DNA of 64,000 nt from Rhodocyclaceae bacterium. GTDB taxonomy: Bacteria > Pseudomonadota > Gammaproteobacteria > Burkholderiales > Rhodocyclaceae. Shown in pieces: positions 26,345 to 34,428 of this stretch. Both the position numbers and the translations under genes were made by a program. Position 1 is the stretch's first letter, and each line of letters starts with the position of its first letter. The stretch covers positions 62,001 through 126,000 of the forward strand of contig JAGTRP010000003.1 of the NCBI GenBank assembly GCA_018261935.1. The letters run 5' to 3'. The notes beneath the pieces were generated by a model. It searched no databases, was not told the DNA's origin, and saw only the letters and a program-made list of their open reading frames with translations.

Positions 26345-26769
26345 CCGTAGGTCGCCACGTTGCCGCCGACAATGCTGCCGATGACCGCACCGGCGGCGGT
26401 GGCGGCCACCTTCCCGTTGCCTTGGCCGAACTGGTTGCCGATGACGCCGCCGGCCACCGCGCCGATGGCCTGGCCCATGACCGGGTTGGTGCCGTAGCTG
26501 CCATAGACCCGAGGCGGGGGGGAATAGCGGGGAGCGGCCTCGTAATAGACCGGCTGCTCCCGATAAACCACCTGTTGGCGATAGACCACCGGGGGTGGCG
26601 CGTAGGCCACCGCGGGCGCCATGTAGACCGGCTGGACCATGACCCGCTCCATGCGGGGGCCGTGGTGGTGGCCGTGGTTCCAGCGATGGCCGTCCCAGCC
26701 GTCGTGGGCGAAGGCACCGGTACTGAAGGCGGCGGTGGCGATGAGGGCCGGAATGCAGAGCTTGTTCAT
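26338..26769 (-). CDS. Glycine-zipper surface protein
   Basis: The 143-residue exported protein has a signal peptide (KLCIPALIATAAFSTGAFA), a His-rich segment, a Tyr/Pro/Val-rich middle, and a glycine-zipper 2TM motif at about 103-137 (GQAIGAVAGGVIGNQFG, AATAAGAVIGSIVGG). Such proteins sit in the outer membrane or envelope. The ATG at 26769 has AAGGAG before it. An upstream in-frame start at 26817 would precede the signal peptide and is less likely. Confidence 0.8.
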   Translation of the reverse strand: MNKLCIPALIATAAFSTGAFAHDGWDGHRWNHGHHHGPRMERVMVQPVYMAPAVAYAPPPVVYRQQVVYREQPVYYEAAPRYSPPPRVYGSYGTNPVMGQAIGAVAGGVIGNQFGQGNGKVAATAAGAVIGSIVGGNVATYGY

Positions 26770-26875
26770 TGTTTTCTCCTTGCCGAGCGGGATTTCCATC
26801 GGCTCCATGCCCATCACTCTAGCGGCTCGCGCCGCCGCCTGCTGTAAGGAACTGTAAGGAGATGTATCGGCGGCG

Positions 26876-27472
26876 TCATAGCGATTTGACCACCGTCCGG
26901 ATTCCTCCCACCAGCATTTCCACCGCGATGACGCTCAGGATCAGTCCGGTCAGCCGTCCCATGGCGGTCATCATCCGGGGCCCCAGGATTTCGATGAGCC
27001 GGGCGGCGGCCAGCAGGAAAACGGTGCTCAGCGCCATGGCCAGGGTCAGGGCGCCGCTCCATTCCCACAGCCGTTCCGGCTCCCGGGAGGCCATCAGCAT
27101 CACCATGGCCATGGCGGACGGCCCGGCGATGGCCGGCACGGCCAGGGGGACCACCAAAGGCTCTCCCTCCTCCGTTTCGCCGAAGATGCCCCCGGGTTCC
27201 GGAAAGATCATGCGCAGGGCGATCAGGAAGAGCACGACGCCGCCGGCGATGCTCAGGGATGTCTGGGAGAGCTGGAGCCATCCCATGACATGCTGCCCGA
27301 AAAACAGGAACACCAGCAGCACGCCGTAGGCGATCAGGCATTCCCGCAGCACCACCGGCCCTCGCCGCCGGGGCGGCACGCCCTGCAGGAGCGCGACGAC
27401 CACCGGCGCATTCCCGAAGGGATCGAGGATGAGGAAGAGCAGAAGGGTCGCGGAAAGGAAGCTGCTGTCCAT
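26876..27472 (-). CDS. MarC-family membrane protein
   Basis: The 198-residue protein has six hydrophobic segments and the MarC pattern: LILDPFGNAPVVVALLQG near the start and PLAVPAIAGPSAMAMVMLM in the middle. MarC/YhgN proteins are inner-membrane proteins once tied to multiple antibiotic resistance; their substrate is unsettled. The ATG at 27472 (MDSSFLSATLLLF) is chosen because the family starts in the first helix; the upstream extension to 27574 is polar and unlike it. Confidence 0.82.
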   Translation of the reverse strand: MDSSFLSATLLLFLILDPFGNAPVVVALLQGVPPRRRGPVVLRECLIAYGVLLVFLFFGQHVMGWLQLSQTSLSIAGGVVLFLIALRMIFPEPGGIFGETEEGEPLVVPLAVPAIAGPSAMAMVMLMASREPERLWEWSGALTLAMALSTVFLLAAARLIEILGPRMMTAMGRLTGLILSVIAVEMLVGGIRTVVKSL

Positions 27473-27776
27473 GGCGGGGCCGATCACCTTTCGTGATGCG
27501 CATATGGCAGCACAATGTCCTTCCGGTTCGCCCTTTCCGGAGGTATGGCCGGGCAGCGAATCTTTCCATTTCACCGGAACTCTACCGGTGCTGCCGCACC
27601 CAAAAACACATCGAGTCCATATACGGCGGCGTAATGCTGGCTGAACACCCGGTTCCGGTAATCCGCTCCGCTCCCGTCTTTCTTGCCCTGGCGGCGCTTC
27701 GGCCAGCGCATCCGCGCCGCTGGTATCCAGCCGGGTTCCCTGTTACAGCCGCCTTCGCCGCGGCACCCACGAGGAG
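27473..27776. other. Gap between divergent marC-like and DUF883 genes
   Basis: This 304-base stretch has no frame with convincing protein character. It must contain the divergent promoters, but I see no strong -35/-10 pair, no FNR-type palindrome and no RNA-like structure. Confidence 0.4.
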
Positions 27777-27782
27777 ATGAAC

Positions 27783-28103
27783 ATGCCCGATAACATCAGC
27801 GATACGCAGCAGACCAGCGAACCCAATACCGAAACCATGGCCTCCGGCACCGCCCAGCAGAAGTTCACCGAGCGCTACAACGCCGCCCGCGAGCGGATCA
27901 GGGAACAGTGGGCAGTGGCTAAGGGCGATCTCGGCCAGCTCAAGCAGAAGGCCGTCGACTATTCCCAATCCGCCGCCAAGGCCACCAACACCTTCGCCCA
28001 TGACCATCCGTGGAAAACGGCGGGCGCTGCCATCGGCGTAGGGGCCCTGATCGGCTGGCTGGTCACCCGTCACAGCGGCGATACAGACCAGTCTTCCCGC
28101 TGA
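27783..28103 (+). CDS. DUF883 membrane-anchored protein (copy 2)
   Basis: The 106-residue protein is a paralog of 16432-16743: central helix RYNAARERIREQWAVAKGDLG, conserved VDYSQSAAKATNTFAHDHPW and a C-terminal membrane segment AIGVGALIGWLVTRH. The shared FAH-x2-PW-x3 motif and terminal anchor fit ribosome- or membrane-associated stationary-phase proteins of the ElaB/YqjD group (function by analogy). GAGGAG precedes; the ATG at 27777 is an alternative start. The dksA-like gene follows by 65 bases. Confidence 0.8.
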   Translation: MPDNISDTQQTSEPNTETMASGTAQQKFTERYNAARERIREQWAVAKGDLGQLKQKAVDYSQSAAKATNTFAHDHPWKTAGAAIGVGALIGWLVTRHSGDTDQSSR

Positions 28104-28168
28104 CTCTAGGCCATCGGCTGGCTGGTCAGCCGCCGTGCCCCTCTGCCGGTGACAGGAAAGGACGCGTC

Positions 28169-28561
28169 ATGACACATCTCAGCAAGGACCAGATCGAGCA
28201 ATTGAGGCAGCTGCTGGAGCAACGCCGCAACGACCTGCGCGGGGAAATCATGGAAGTGCTGGCCCGCACCGAGGAGTTTCCCTACGGCGAGCTGGCCGGC
28301 ATTCCCGACCTCGGCGATGCCTCGGTGGCAGACCTCCTGATCGATCTCGACAACGCCATGGTGCATCGGGACGTGCAGGAGATCCGCGAAATCGAAGCCA
28401 CCCTGGAGCGCATGGACCAAGGCGTCTACGCCACCTGCATCGAATGCGGCCTGCCCATCGATTTCGAACGCCTGCAGGCTTTCCCCGAAGCCAAGCGCTG
28501 TTGGCCCTGCCAGGGGACGTACGAGAAAACCCATATCCATGACACGACGCCCACCTTGTAG
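28169..28561 (+). CDS. TraR/DksA-family zinc-finger protein
   Basis: The 130-residue protein has the DksA-type coiled coil (KDQIEQLRQLLEQRRNDL) and a C-terminal zinc finger (YATCIECGLPIDFERL, AKRCWPCQGTYEK, C4 type). The tip carries Asp residues (DLGDASVADL), as needed for action in the RNA polymerase secondary channel. It is shorter than DksA (about 150) and is likely a secondary paralog modulating stress transcription. AGGAAAGG precedes the ATG. It lies between a DUF883 and a BON gene. Confidence 0.85.
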   Translation: MTHLSKDQIEQLRQLLEQRRNDLRGEIMEVLARTEEFPYGELAGIPDLGDASVADLLIDLDNAMVHRDVQEIREIEATLERMDQGVYATCIECGLPIDFERLQAFPEAKRCWPCQGTYEKTHIHDTTPTL

Positions 28562-28622
28562 CGATCCACCTCGGACTTCTCGCGGGTTGGTGTTCCGGTC
28601 GGACTACTACAGGAGGTAGCCA

Positions 28623-29375
28623 GTGATCAGCGATGAAACGGTAATAAAGCGGGCCCAGGCGGCCATCGAGGTCGAGCCCCGCGTCAACATCCACTCCTTC
28701 CCCTTGCACATGGAATTGAAGGAAAGCCGGCTCGTGCTGGACGGAGATGTGGAAACGGTGGCCGCCAAGCGGCTGGCGGTGCGTCTGGCCCGGGAGGTCA
28801 CCGGAATCCAGGAAGTCATCGACCAGGTCCATGTCATTCCGGCGAAACAGCGGGGCGACGGGGAAATTCTCGAGTCTTTCACCCAGTTGCTGCAGGGGCA
28901 GGTGGACCTCCGCAATTGCACCATGAGCCGCAGCAGCCGGGGGCGCATCGAGTCCCTCCATCAGGTGCCGGACGACAGGAGCCCCGAAATCACCTTTTAC
29001 AAGAGCGGCGAGATCGTCTTTTCGGTGGATGACGGCACCATCGCCCTCGACGGCTACGTCATCAGCCTTTCCCACAAGCGCATCCTGGAAGTGCTGGCCT
29101 GGTGGGTGCCGGGCTGTTGCAATGTGATCAACCGCCTGGCCGTCGAGCCGGCGGAACCGGACAACGATGACGAGGTCAGCGACGCCGTACGCCTGGTCCT
29201 GGAGATGGACCCCCTGCTTTCCCATGCCGACCAGATCAACATTTCCACCAGCCAGGGCATCGTGGCACTGCAGGGAATCCTGGGTTCGGAGGAAGAGCGG
29301 AACATGGCGGAGTTCGATGCCTGGTGCGTTCCCGGCGTCACGGATGTGGAGAACCGGCTCGAAGTGGGCAAGTAG
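28623..29375 (+). CDS. BON-domain protein
   Basis: The 250-residue protein has BON-like repeats at both ends: residues about 4-70 (RAQAAIEVEPRVNIHSF, LDGDVETVAAKRLAVRLARE) and 178-250 (AVRLVLEMDPLLSHADQI, STSQGIVALQGILGSEEER), with a related segment in between (IALDGYVISLSHKRILEVLA). BON domains bind membranes or lipids. No signal peptide is present, so it appears cytoplasmic. The start is GTG at 28623 with ACAGGAGG upstream. Similar proteins occur in lxa-type stress loci. Confidence 0.78.
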   Translation: MISDETVIKRAQAAIEVEPRVNIHSFPLHMELKESRLVLDGDVETVAAKRLAVRLAREVTGIQEVIDQVHVIPAKQRGDGEILESFTQLLQGQVDLRNCTMSRSSRGRIESLHQVPDDRSPEITFYKSGEIVFSVDDGTIALDGYVISLSHKRILEVLAWWVPGCCNVINRLAVEPAEPDNDDEVSDAVRLVLEMDPLLSHADQINISTSQGIVALQGILGSEEERNMAEFDAWCVPGVTDVENRLEVGK

Positions 29376-29418
29376 CGCGCCCCCGCCTTCCGATGGCTTT
29401 CAGCACAGGAGAGAAGTG

Positions 29419-29919
29419 ATGTCGAGGCACGCCAAAGCAGTTCCCCATCGTCCGGTACGCCATGACCGCCTTATCCAGGAGAGCGTCCATGACGCCTACA
29501 AGGCGGGATTGAAGTATCCGGAACCCACGGTCTGCCCCCAGTGCGAGGCGGTTTTCCAGAATGGCCGCTGGGAATGGGCGGCCCGTCCGCTGCAGTCCCA
29601 GGAAATCCTCTGCCCCGCCTGCCGCCGTATCCATGACGAGTTCCCCGTGGGCTTCGTCCATGTCTCGGGGGACTATTTCATGCGGCACCGGGACGAGCTG
29701 ATGCACTTGATCGAGAACGAGTCCGTCAAGGAAAAGTCCGAGCATCCTCTTGAACGGGTCATGGACAGCACCCCGGAGGACGGCGGCGTGGTGGTCACCA
29801 CCACCGGCATCCACCTGGCCCGGCGGCTGGGGGAAGCGCTCCAGCGGGCCTGCCATGGCGAACTGAGCTTCCACTACAACGACGCGGAGAACCTGGTGCG
29901 GGTGTATTGGCACCGCTGA
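29419..29919 (+). CDS. BCAM0308-family zinc-ribbon protein (copy 2)
   Basis: The 166-residue protein is a paralog of 15878-16378 with the same length and blocks: CPQCEAVFQNGRWEW, CPACRRIHDEFPVGF, HPLERVMDS, TTTGIHLARRLGEALQR, FHYNDAENLVRVYWHR. The two Cys pairs suggest zinc binding. It closes the stress-gene run 43 bases after the BON gene, with GGAGAG before the ATG. Its stop forms part of a hairpin shared with the convergent Rieske gene. Confidence 0.78.
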   Translation: MSRHAKAVPHRPVRHDRLIQESVHDAYKAGLKYPEPTVCPQCEAVFQNGRWEWAARPLQSQEILCPACRRIHDEFPVGFVHVSGDYFMRHRDELMHLIENESVKEKSEHPLERVMDSTPEDGGVVVTTTGIHLARRLGEALQRACHGELSFHYNDAENLVRVYWHR

Positions 29920-29936
29920 GGATAGAAAAGCCTCAG
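29916..29936. terminator. Convergent hairpin between BCAM0308 copy 2 and suf operon end
   Basis: CTGAGG and CCTCAG form a 6-bp stem with a 9-base A-rich loop between two convergent stop codons. No strong T-run, so termination is tentative. Confidence 0.35.
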
Positions 29937-30256
29937 TCGAAACGGTCGTCCCTCACCTGCACCATCCCGCCCTCGATCCGCACCGGAAAGACCGCTACCG
30001 GCTCGTAGGCCGGTAGCGTCAGGGCCTCGCCGGTGACCAGGGAGAAGCGGGAGCCGTGCAGGGGACAGGCCACTTCGAGACCGTCCAGGGTTCCTTCGGA
30101 AAGGGCGGCCGTCTGGTGGCTGCAGCAATCCTCGATGGCGTAATAGGCGTCGGCCGCCACCTTGAAGACCGCCACCGCCACCCCGTCCACCAGCGCCACG
30201 CGGCAGGTGCCGGGGGCGAAGTCCGCCGCCGGGGCGACATCGACCCAGTCGGACAC
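29933..30256 (-). CDS. Rieske [2Fe-2S] protein at end of suf operon
   Basis: The 107-residue protein has the Rieske signature split as CCSH (residues 44-47) and CPLHGSRF (about 64-71), giving two Cys and two His ligands. It resembles the small ferredoxin subunits of non-haem iron oxygenases. It ends the suf operon, one base after sufT, so it may be an electron carrier for, or a marker substrate of, Fe-S assembly (inference). No oxygenase gene is near. Confidence 0.85.
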   Translation of the reverse strand: MSDWVDVAPAADFAPGTCRVALVDGVAVAVFKVAADAYYAIEDCCSHQTAALSEGTLDGLEVACPLHGSRFSLVTGEALTLPAYEPVAVFPVRIEGGMVQVRDDRFD

Positions 30257-30257
30257 G

Positions 30258-30632
30258 TCAATACATCCCCAATTCCAGCCGCGCCGCTTCGCTCATCATG
30301 CCCATGGACCAGGGCGGCTCCCAGACCAGCTCCACCAGGGCCTCCCGGACGCCCGCCACCTGCCGGACCACTTCCTCGACCTTGGCCGGGAAAGTGGCGG
30401 CGACGGGACAGGCGGGAGCGGTCAGGGTCATCCGGATGCGGACCGCCCCGGTCGCCTCATTCGCCTCTAGGCCGTAGATGAGGCCCAGGTCGTAGATATT
30501 GACCGGGATTTCCGGGTCGAATACCGTGCGCAGGGCCGCGACCACCTCGCTCTCCAGGCCCGGCCGGGCACTGTCCGGCGCCTTGCCTTCCGCCTTGGAC
30601 TTATCCCGGCCCACCCATTTGCGCAGGTCCAT
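30258..30632 (-). CDS. sufT: SufT-like Fe-S maturation protein (MIP18/DUF59)
   Basis: The 124-residue protein has the MIP18/DUF59 core: LRTVFDPEIPVNIYDLGLIY and IRMTLTAPACPVAATFPAKVEE, with the conserved Cys. SufT proteins help maturation of Fe-S proteins. It is nine bases downstream of sufU and directly before the Rieske gene, matching the usual suf order in betaproteobacteria. An N-terminal basic extension of about 25 residues is present. Confidence 0.87.
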   Translation of the reverse strand: MDLRKWVGRDKSKAEGKAPDSARPGLESEVVAALRTVFDPEIPVNIYDLGLIYGLEANEATGAVRIRMTLTAPACPVAATFPAKVEEVVRQVAGVREALVELVWEPPWSMGMMSEAARLELGMY

Positions 30633-30641
30633 GGCCTCCCC

Positions 30642-31088
30642 CTATTCCGTGCTAACCGGCCGCTCCCGGCCATGGAGGGCGGCCCTCAGGGTATGCCAGG
30701 CCAGGGTCGCGCACTTCACCCGGGTCGGAAATTCCCGCACCCCCGCCAGCACCGCCAGCTTCCCGAGGGCCGCCGCCGCATCCTCGTCCGCCCCCAGGAC
30801 GAGGGCATGGAAGCCGGCGAACAGGGCCTCGGCCTCGGTTTCGGTGCGGCCCTTCAGGGCCTCGGTCATGAGGGAGGCGGAGGCGGTGGAAATGGCGCAG
30901 CCGCTGCCCTGGAAGGAGGCATCCCGGATCACGCCGTCCTCGACCCGGAGCTGGAGGATGAAGTGATCGCCGCAGAGGGGATTGAAGCCTTCGGCTTCCC
31001 GGTTGGCCTCCGCCAGGGGCCTGAAATTGCGGGGCCGGCGGCCGTGGTCCACGATGACTTCCTGGTAGAGTTCGCGCAGATCGGACAT
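30642..31088 (-). CDS. sufU: SufU-type Fe-S scaffold / sulfur-transfer protein
   Basis: The 148-residue protein begins MSDLRELYQEVIVDHGRRPRN and carries the three conserved Cys positions in NPLCGDHF, GSGCAIS and VKCATLAW, plus the extra 18-residue insert near GFHALVLG that separates SufU from IscU. SufU accepts sulfur from SufS with a zinc ion. The ATG overlaps the sufS stop at 31088, so the two are coupled. A longer frame overlapping sufS is not used. Confidence 0.9.
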   Translation of the reverse strand: MSDLRELYQEVIVDHGRRPRNFRPLAEANREAEGFNPLCGDHFILQLRVEDGVIRDASFQGSGCAISTASASLMTEALKGRTETEAEALFAGFHALVLGADEDAAAALGKLAVLAGVREFPTRVKCATLAWHTLRAALHGRERPVSTE

Positions 31089-32332
31089 CAGGAAAACACC
31101 TCCCGTACCTGGTGCAGCGCCCGGAACAGGGCGTCCACTTCGTCCCGGGTGTTGTAGAGGGCGAAGGAAGCCCGCACCGTGGCCGGGACGCCGAAATGGG
31201 CCATGACCGGCATGGCGCAATGGTGCCCCGTGCGCACCGCCACCCCCTGGGTGTCGAGGATGGTGCCGATGTCGTGGGGATGGATGCCTGCGAGGGTGAA
31301 ACCGAGGATGCTGGCCTTGTCCCGGGCGCTACCGACCAGGGCGAGGCCGGGGAATGCCCGGGCCTGCTCGGTGGCGTAGGCCAGGAGCCGGGCTTCGTGG
31401 GCTGCGATGGCGGCAAGGCCGATGCCGCTAACATAGTCGATGGCCGCCCCCAGGGCAATGCCGCCGGCGATATTGGGGGTACCGGCCTCGAACTTGTAGG
31501 GCAGGTCGTTCCAGGTGCTGCCCTCGAAGCTCACTTTCCGGATCATGTCCCCGCCTCCCTGCCAGGGCGGCATGGCGTCCAGCAGGGCGGCCTTGCCGTA
31601 GAGCGCGCCGATGCCGGTGGGGCCGTAGAGCTTGTGGCCGGAAAAGGCATAGAAGTCGCAATCCAGGGCCTGCACGTCCACCCCCAGGTGGGGCACAGCC
31701 TGGGCCCCGTCCACCAGCACCACCGCCCCGGCGGCATGGGCCTGGGCAATGAGCCGGCCCACCGGGTTGATGGTCCCCAGGGCGTTGGACAGGTGGCTCA
31801 CCGCCACCAGGCGGGTGCGGGGGCCGAGGAGTTCTTCGAAGCGCTCCAGGATCAGCTCCCCCGCCCCGTTGAAGGGGGCCACCTTCAGCACCGCCCCGGT
31901 GCGCTGGCACAGGAACTGCCAGGGCACGATGTTGGAGTGGTGCTCCATCTCGGTGATGAGTATCTCGTCCCCGGCCCGCAGCCCCTGGCCGTAGCTGGCG
32001 GCCACCAGGTTGATGGCCTCGGTGGTGCCGCGGGTGAAGATCACCTCCTCCGCCCGGGCGGCGTTGATGAAGGCCCTCACCTTTTCCCGCGCCCCTTCAT
32101 AGGCGTCGGTGGCTTCCTGGCTGAGCAGATGCACGCCCCGATGGATGTTGGCGTTGCAGCGCCGGTAGTAGTCCGCCTCGCAGTCGATCACGGCATTCGG
32201 CTTCTGGCAGGTGGCGGCGTTGTCCAGATAGACCAGGGGCCGGCCGTGGACCTCCCGTCCGAGGATGGGGAAGTCCTGGCGCAGCCGGGCCACGTCCAGG
32301 GCCGTCGATAATTCCTTTTCGACCCTGTTCAT
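31088..32332 (-). CDS. sufS: SufS cysteine desulfurase
   Basis: The 414-residue PLP enzyme removes sulfur from cysteine. Signatures: YLDNAATCQKPNAVID at the N-terminus, EMEHHSNIVPWQ, the PLP lysine in FSGHKLYGPTGIGALYGK, and the active Cys in VRTGHHCAMPVM. The ATG at 32332 overlaps the sufD stop as ATGA, so translation is coupled; the longer upstream frame is in sufD. It works with SufU as acceptor; no sufE is present. Confidence 0.93.
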   Translation of the reverse strand: MNRVEKELSTALDVARLRQDFPILGREVHGRPLVYLDNAATCQKPNAVIDCEADYYRRCNANIHRGVHLLSQEATDAYEGAREKVRAFINAARAEEVIFTRGTTEAINLVAASYGQGLRAGDEILITEMEHHSNIVPWQFLCQRTGAVLKVAPFNGAGELILERFEELLGPRTRLVAVSHLSNALGTINPVGRLIAQAHAAGAVVLVDGAQAVPHLGVDVQALDCDFYAFSGHKLYGPTGIGALYGKAALLDAMPPWQGGGDMIRKVSFEGSTWNDLPYKFEAGTPNIAGGIALGAAIDYVSGIGLAAIAAHEARLLAYATEQARAFPGLALVGSARDKASILGFTLAGIHPHDIGTILDTQGVAVRTGHHCAMPVMAHFGVPATVRASFALYNTRDEVDALFRALHQVREVFS

Positions 32333-33654
32333 GTTTGTCCCTCCGATTCCCGGGGCAGCAAAGCGGGCAGCAATTGGTCCAGCCGCTTCTGGAGGGCCGG
32401 AATGCCGACCCGGTCCACCGATTCCCGGGCGAAAGCCATGGTCAGCACCGCCCGGGCGGTTCCCCCATCCACCCCGCGGGAGCGCAGATAGAACAGCTGA
32501 TCCTCGTCGAGTTGGCCCACCGTCGCCCCATGGCCGCATTTGACGTCATCGGCGAAGATTTCCAGCTGGGGCTTGGTGTCTACTTCGGCGTTTTCCGACA
32601 GCAGCAGGTTGTGGTTGGACTGGAAGGCGTCGCTCTGCTGGGCATCCGGGTGGACGATGACCTTGCCGTTGAAGACCGCCCGGGCCGCCCCGGACAGGAT
32701 GCCTTTGTAGAGTTCCCGGCTCCGGCAGCGGGGCTTGAGATGATCGATCCGGGTATGGTGATCCAGGTGCTGCCGGCCAACCGCCACATAAAGGCCATCC
32801 AGGGTGCAGGCCGCCCCCTCTCCCTGGAGCCCGATGGCGATATCGACCCGGGCTAGCGCCGCCCCCAGGGCGAAGGAGGTGGACGCCAGGCGGCTGTCCC
32901 TATCCTGCTCGGCCACCACGGCAGCGACATGGAAGGCCCGGCGGCTCTCCTGCTGCAGCTTGTGGTGCTCGATGGCGGCCCCCGGACAGGCGACGATCTC
33001 GGTCACGCCGTTGGTGAAATAGCCGATGTCGCCGATGGCGGCATGGTGCTCGATAAGGGTGGCGGCGCTCCCCTCCTCCGCCAGCACCAGGATGCGCGGC
33101 TGGATGGCGAGATTCGGCTGGCTGGCGAGGAAAAGGAGCTGGATCGGCTTCAGCAATTTCGTCCCTGGGGCAAGCCGGAGATAGGCGCCGTCGGTCATGA
33201 AGGCCTGGTTGAGGGCGGCGAAGGGGGTGACATTCTCGGGCACCCGGCCAAGCCGGGCCGCCAGTTCGCCGGCATCCCCTTCCAGGGCTTCCCGCAGGCT
33301 GACCACCGTGGCTCCGGCCGGCAGTTTTTCCGGACGGGACAATCCGGGCTCGAAACGGCCATTCACGAAGACCAGCAGATGAGTCCCGGCCAGGGCGAAA
33401 CCCTCCACCTGCTCGGCGGCGACACTGCCGGGTGCTGAAGGCACGAGGGCGAAATGGGGCTTCTCGATGGCGGCGAGGGGAGTGTATTTCCATTCCTCGT
33501 CCCGGCGGCCGGGAAACCCCAGACGGGCGAAGCGCTCCATGGCGGCTTCCCGCGCCCGACGCAGCCAAGGGAGATGCTGCCCCGGCAGGGCCGGCGCCAG
33601 GCGGGAAAATTCCCCCAGGTAGTATTCCACGGCATGGTGGACCGGAGCGTTCAC
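32329..33654 (-). CDS. sufD: SufD scaffold subunit
   Basis: The 441-residue protein shows SufD blocks: RRDEEWKYTPLAAIEKPHF, LEGDAGELAARLGRV, the beta-helix core ATLIEHHAAIGDIGYFTNGV, and the C-terminal KCGHGATVGQLDEDQLFYLRSRG with the conserved His. It joins SufB and SufC in the Fe-S scaffold complex. The GTG start at 33654 overlaps the sufC stop as GTGA. Length is typical. Confidence 0.92.
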   Translation of the reverse strand: MNAPVHHAVEYYLGEFSRLAPALPGQHLPWLRRAREAAMERFARLGFPGRRDEEWKYTPLAAIEKPHFALVPSAPGSVAAEQVEGFALAGTHLLVFVNGRFEPGLSRPEKLPAGATVVSLREALEGDAGELAARLGRVPENVTPFAALNQAFMTDGAYLRLAPGTKLLKPIQLLFLASQPNLAIQPRILVLAEEGSAATLIEHHAAIGDIGYFTNGVTEIVACPGAAIEHHKLQQESRRAFHVAAVVAEQDRDSRLASTSFALGAALARVDIAIGLQGEGAACTLDGLYVAVGRQHLDHHTRIDHLKPRCRSRELYKGILSGAARAVFNGKVIVHPDAQQSDAFQSNHNLLLSENAEVDTKPQLEIFADDVKCGHGATVGQLDEDQLFYLRSRGVDGGTARAVLTMAFARESVDRVGIPALQKRLDQLLPALLPRESEGQT

Positions 33655-34418
33655 GGCCTCGCCTCCTCGCCGCCTTCCCGGCCGGTGATGCCGCCATAGC
33701 CAGTGCGCTCCAGTTCGGCGGCCAATTCCCAGCCCCCGGAACGGGCGATACAGCCCTGGGCCAGGACATGGACCCGGTCGGGAACCACCAGCTGGAGAAG
33801 CCGCTGGTAATGGGTGACCAGGATCATGGCCCGGCCCGGGTCCCGCTGGGCGTTGATGCCCCGGGCCACCGCCTTGAGGGCGTCGATGTCCAGCCCCGAG
33901 TCAGCCTCGTCCAGGATGGCCAGCTTCGGCTCCAGCACCGCCATCTGGAGGATTTCGTTGCGCTTCTTCTCGCCGCCGGAAAAGCTTTCGTTCACCGCTC
34001 GATAGAGGAGGCTCTCGTCCATGTCCATGAGCTTGAGCTTGGAGCGCACCCGAAGCAGGATGTCCATGGCGTCCAGCTCCGGCTCGCCGCGATGCCGCCG
34101 GGCGGCGTTGATGGCGACCTTGAGGAGATAGATGTTGGCGACCCCGGGAATCTCCACCGGATACTGGAAGGCGAGGAAAACGCCGGCCCGGGCCCGCTCC
34201 TCTGCCGCCAGGGCCAGCAGGTCGCGGCCTCCGTAGCGGACTTCGCCCTCTGTCACCCGGTACCCGTCCCGGCCTGCCAGGATATAGGCCAGGGTGCTCT
34301 TGCCGGAGCCGTTGGGGCCCATGATGGCATGCACCTCGCCGGGCTTCACCGTCAGGTCGATGCCCTTCAGGATGGGAGCGCCATCCACCGCCACGTGCAG
34401 GTTGCGAATTTCCAGCAT
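33651..34418 (-). CDS. sufC: SufC ATPase
   Basis: The 255-residue ABC-type ATPase has Walker A GPNGSGKST, signature FSGGEKKRNEIL and Walker B LAILDEADSGLDID, the hallmark SufC variant. It drives the SufBCD complex. It lies ten bases after sufB and overlaps sufD. Confidence 0.95.
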   Translation of the reverse strand: MLEIRNLHVAVDGAPILKGIDLTVKPGEVHAIMGPNGSGKSTLAYILAGRDGYRVTEGEVRYGGRDLLALAAEERARAGVFLAFQYPVEIPGVANIYLLKVAINAARRHRGEPELDAMDILLRVRSKLKLMDMDESLLYRAVNESFSGGEKKRNEILQMAVLEPKLAILDEADSGLDIDALKAVARGINAQRDPGRAMILVTHYQRLLQLVVPDRVHVLAQGCIARSGGWELAAELERTGYGGITGREGGEEARP

Positions 34419-34428
34419 GCCGTTTCCC

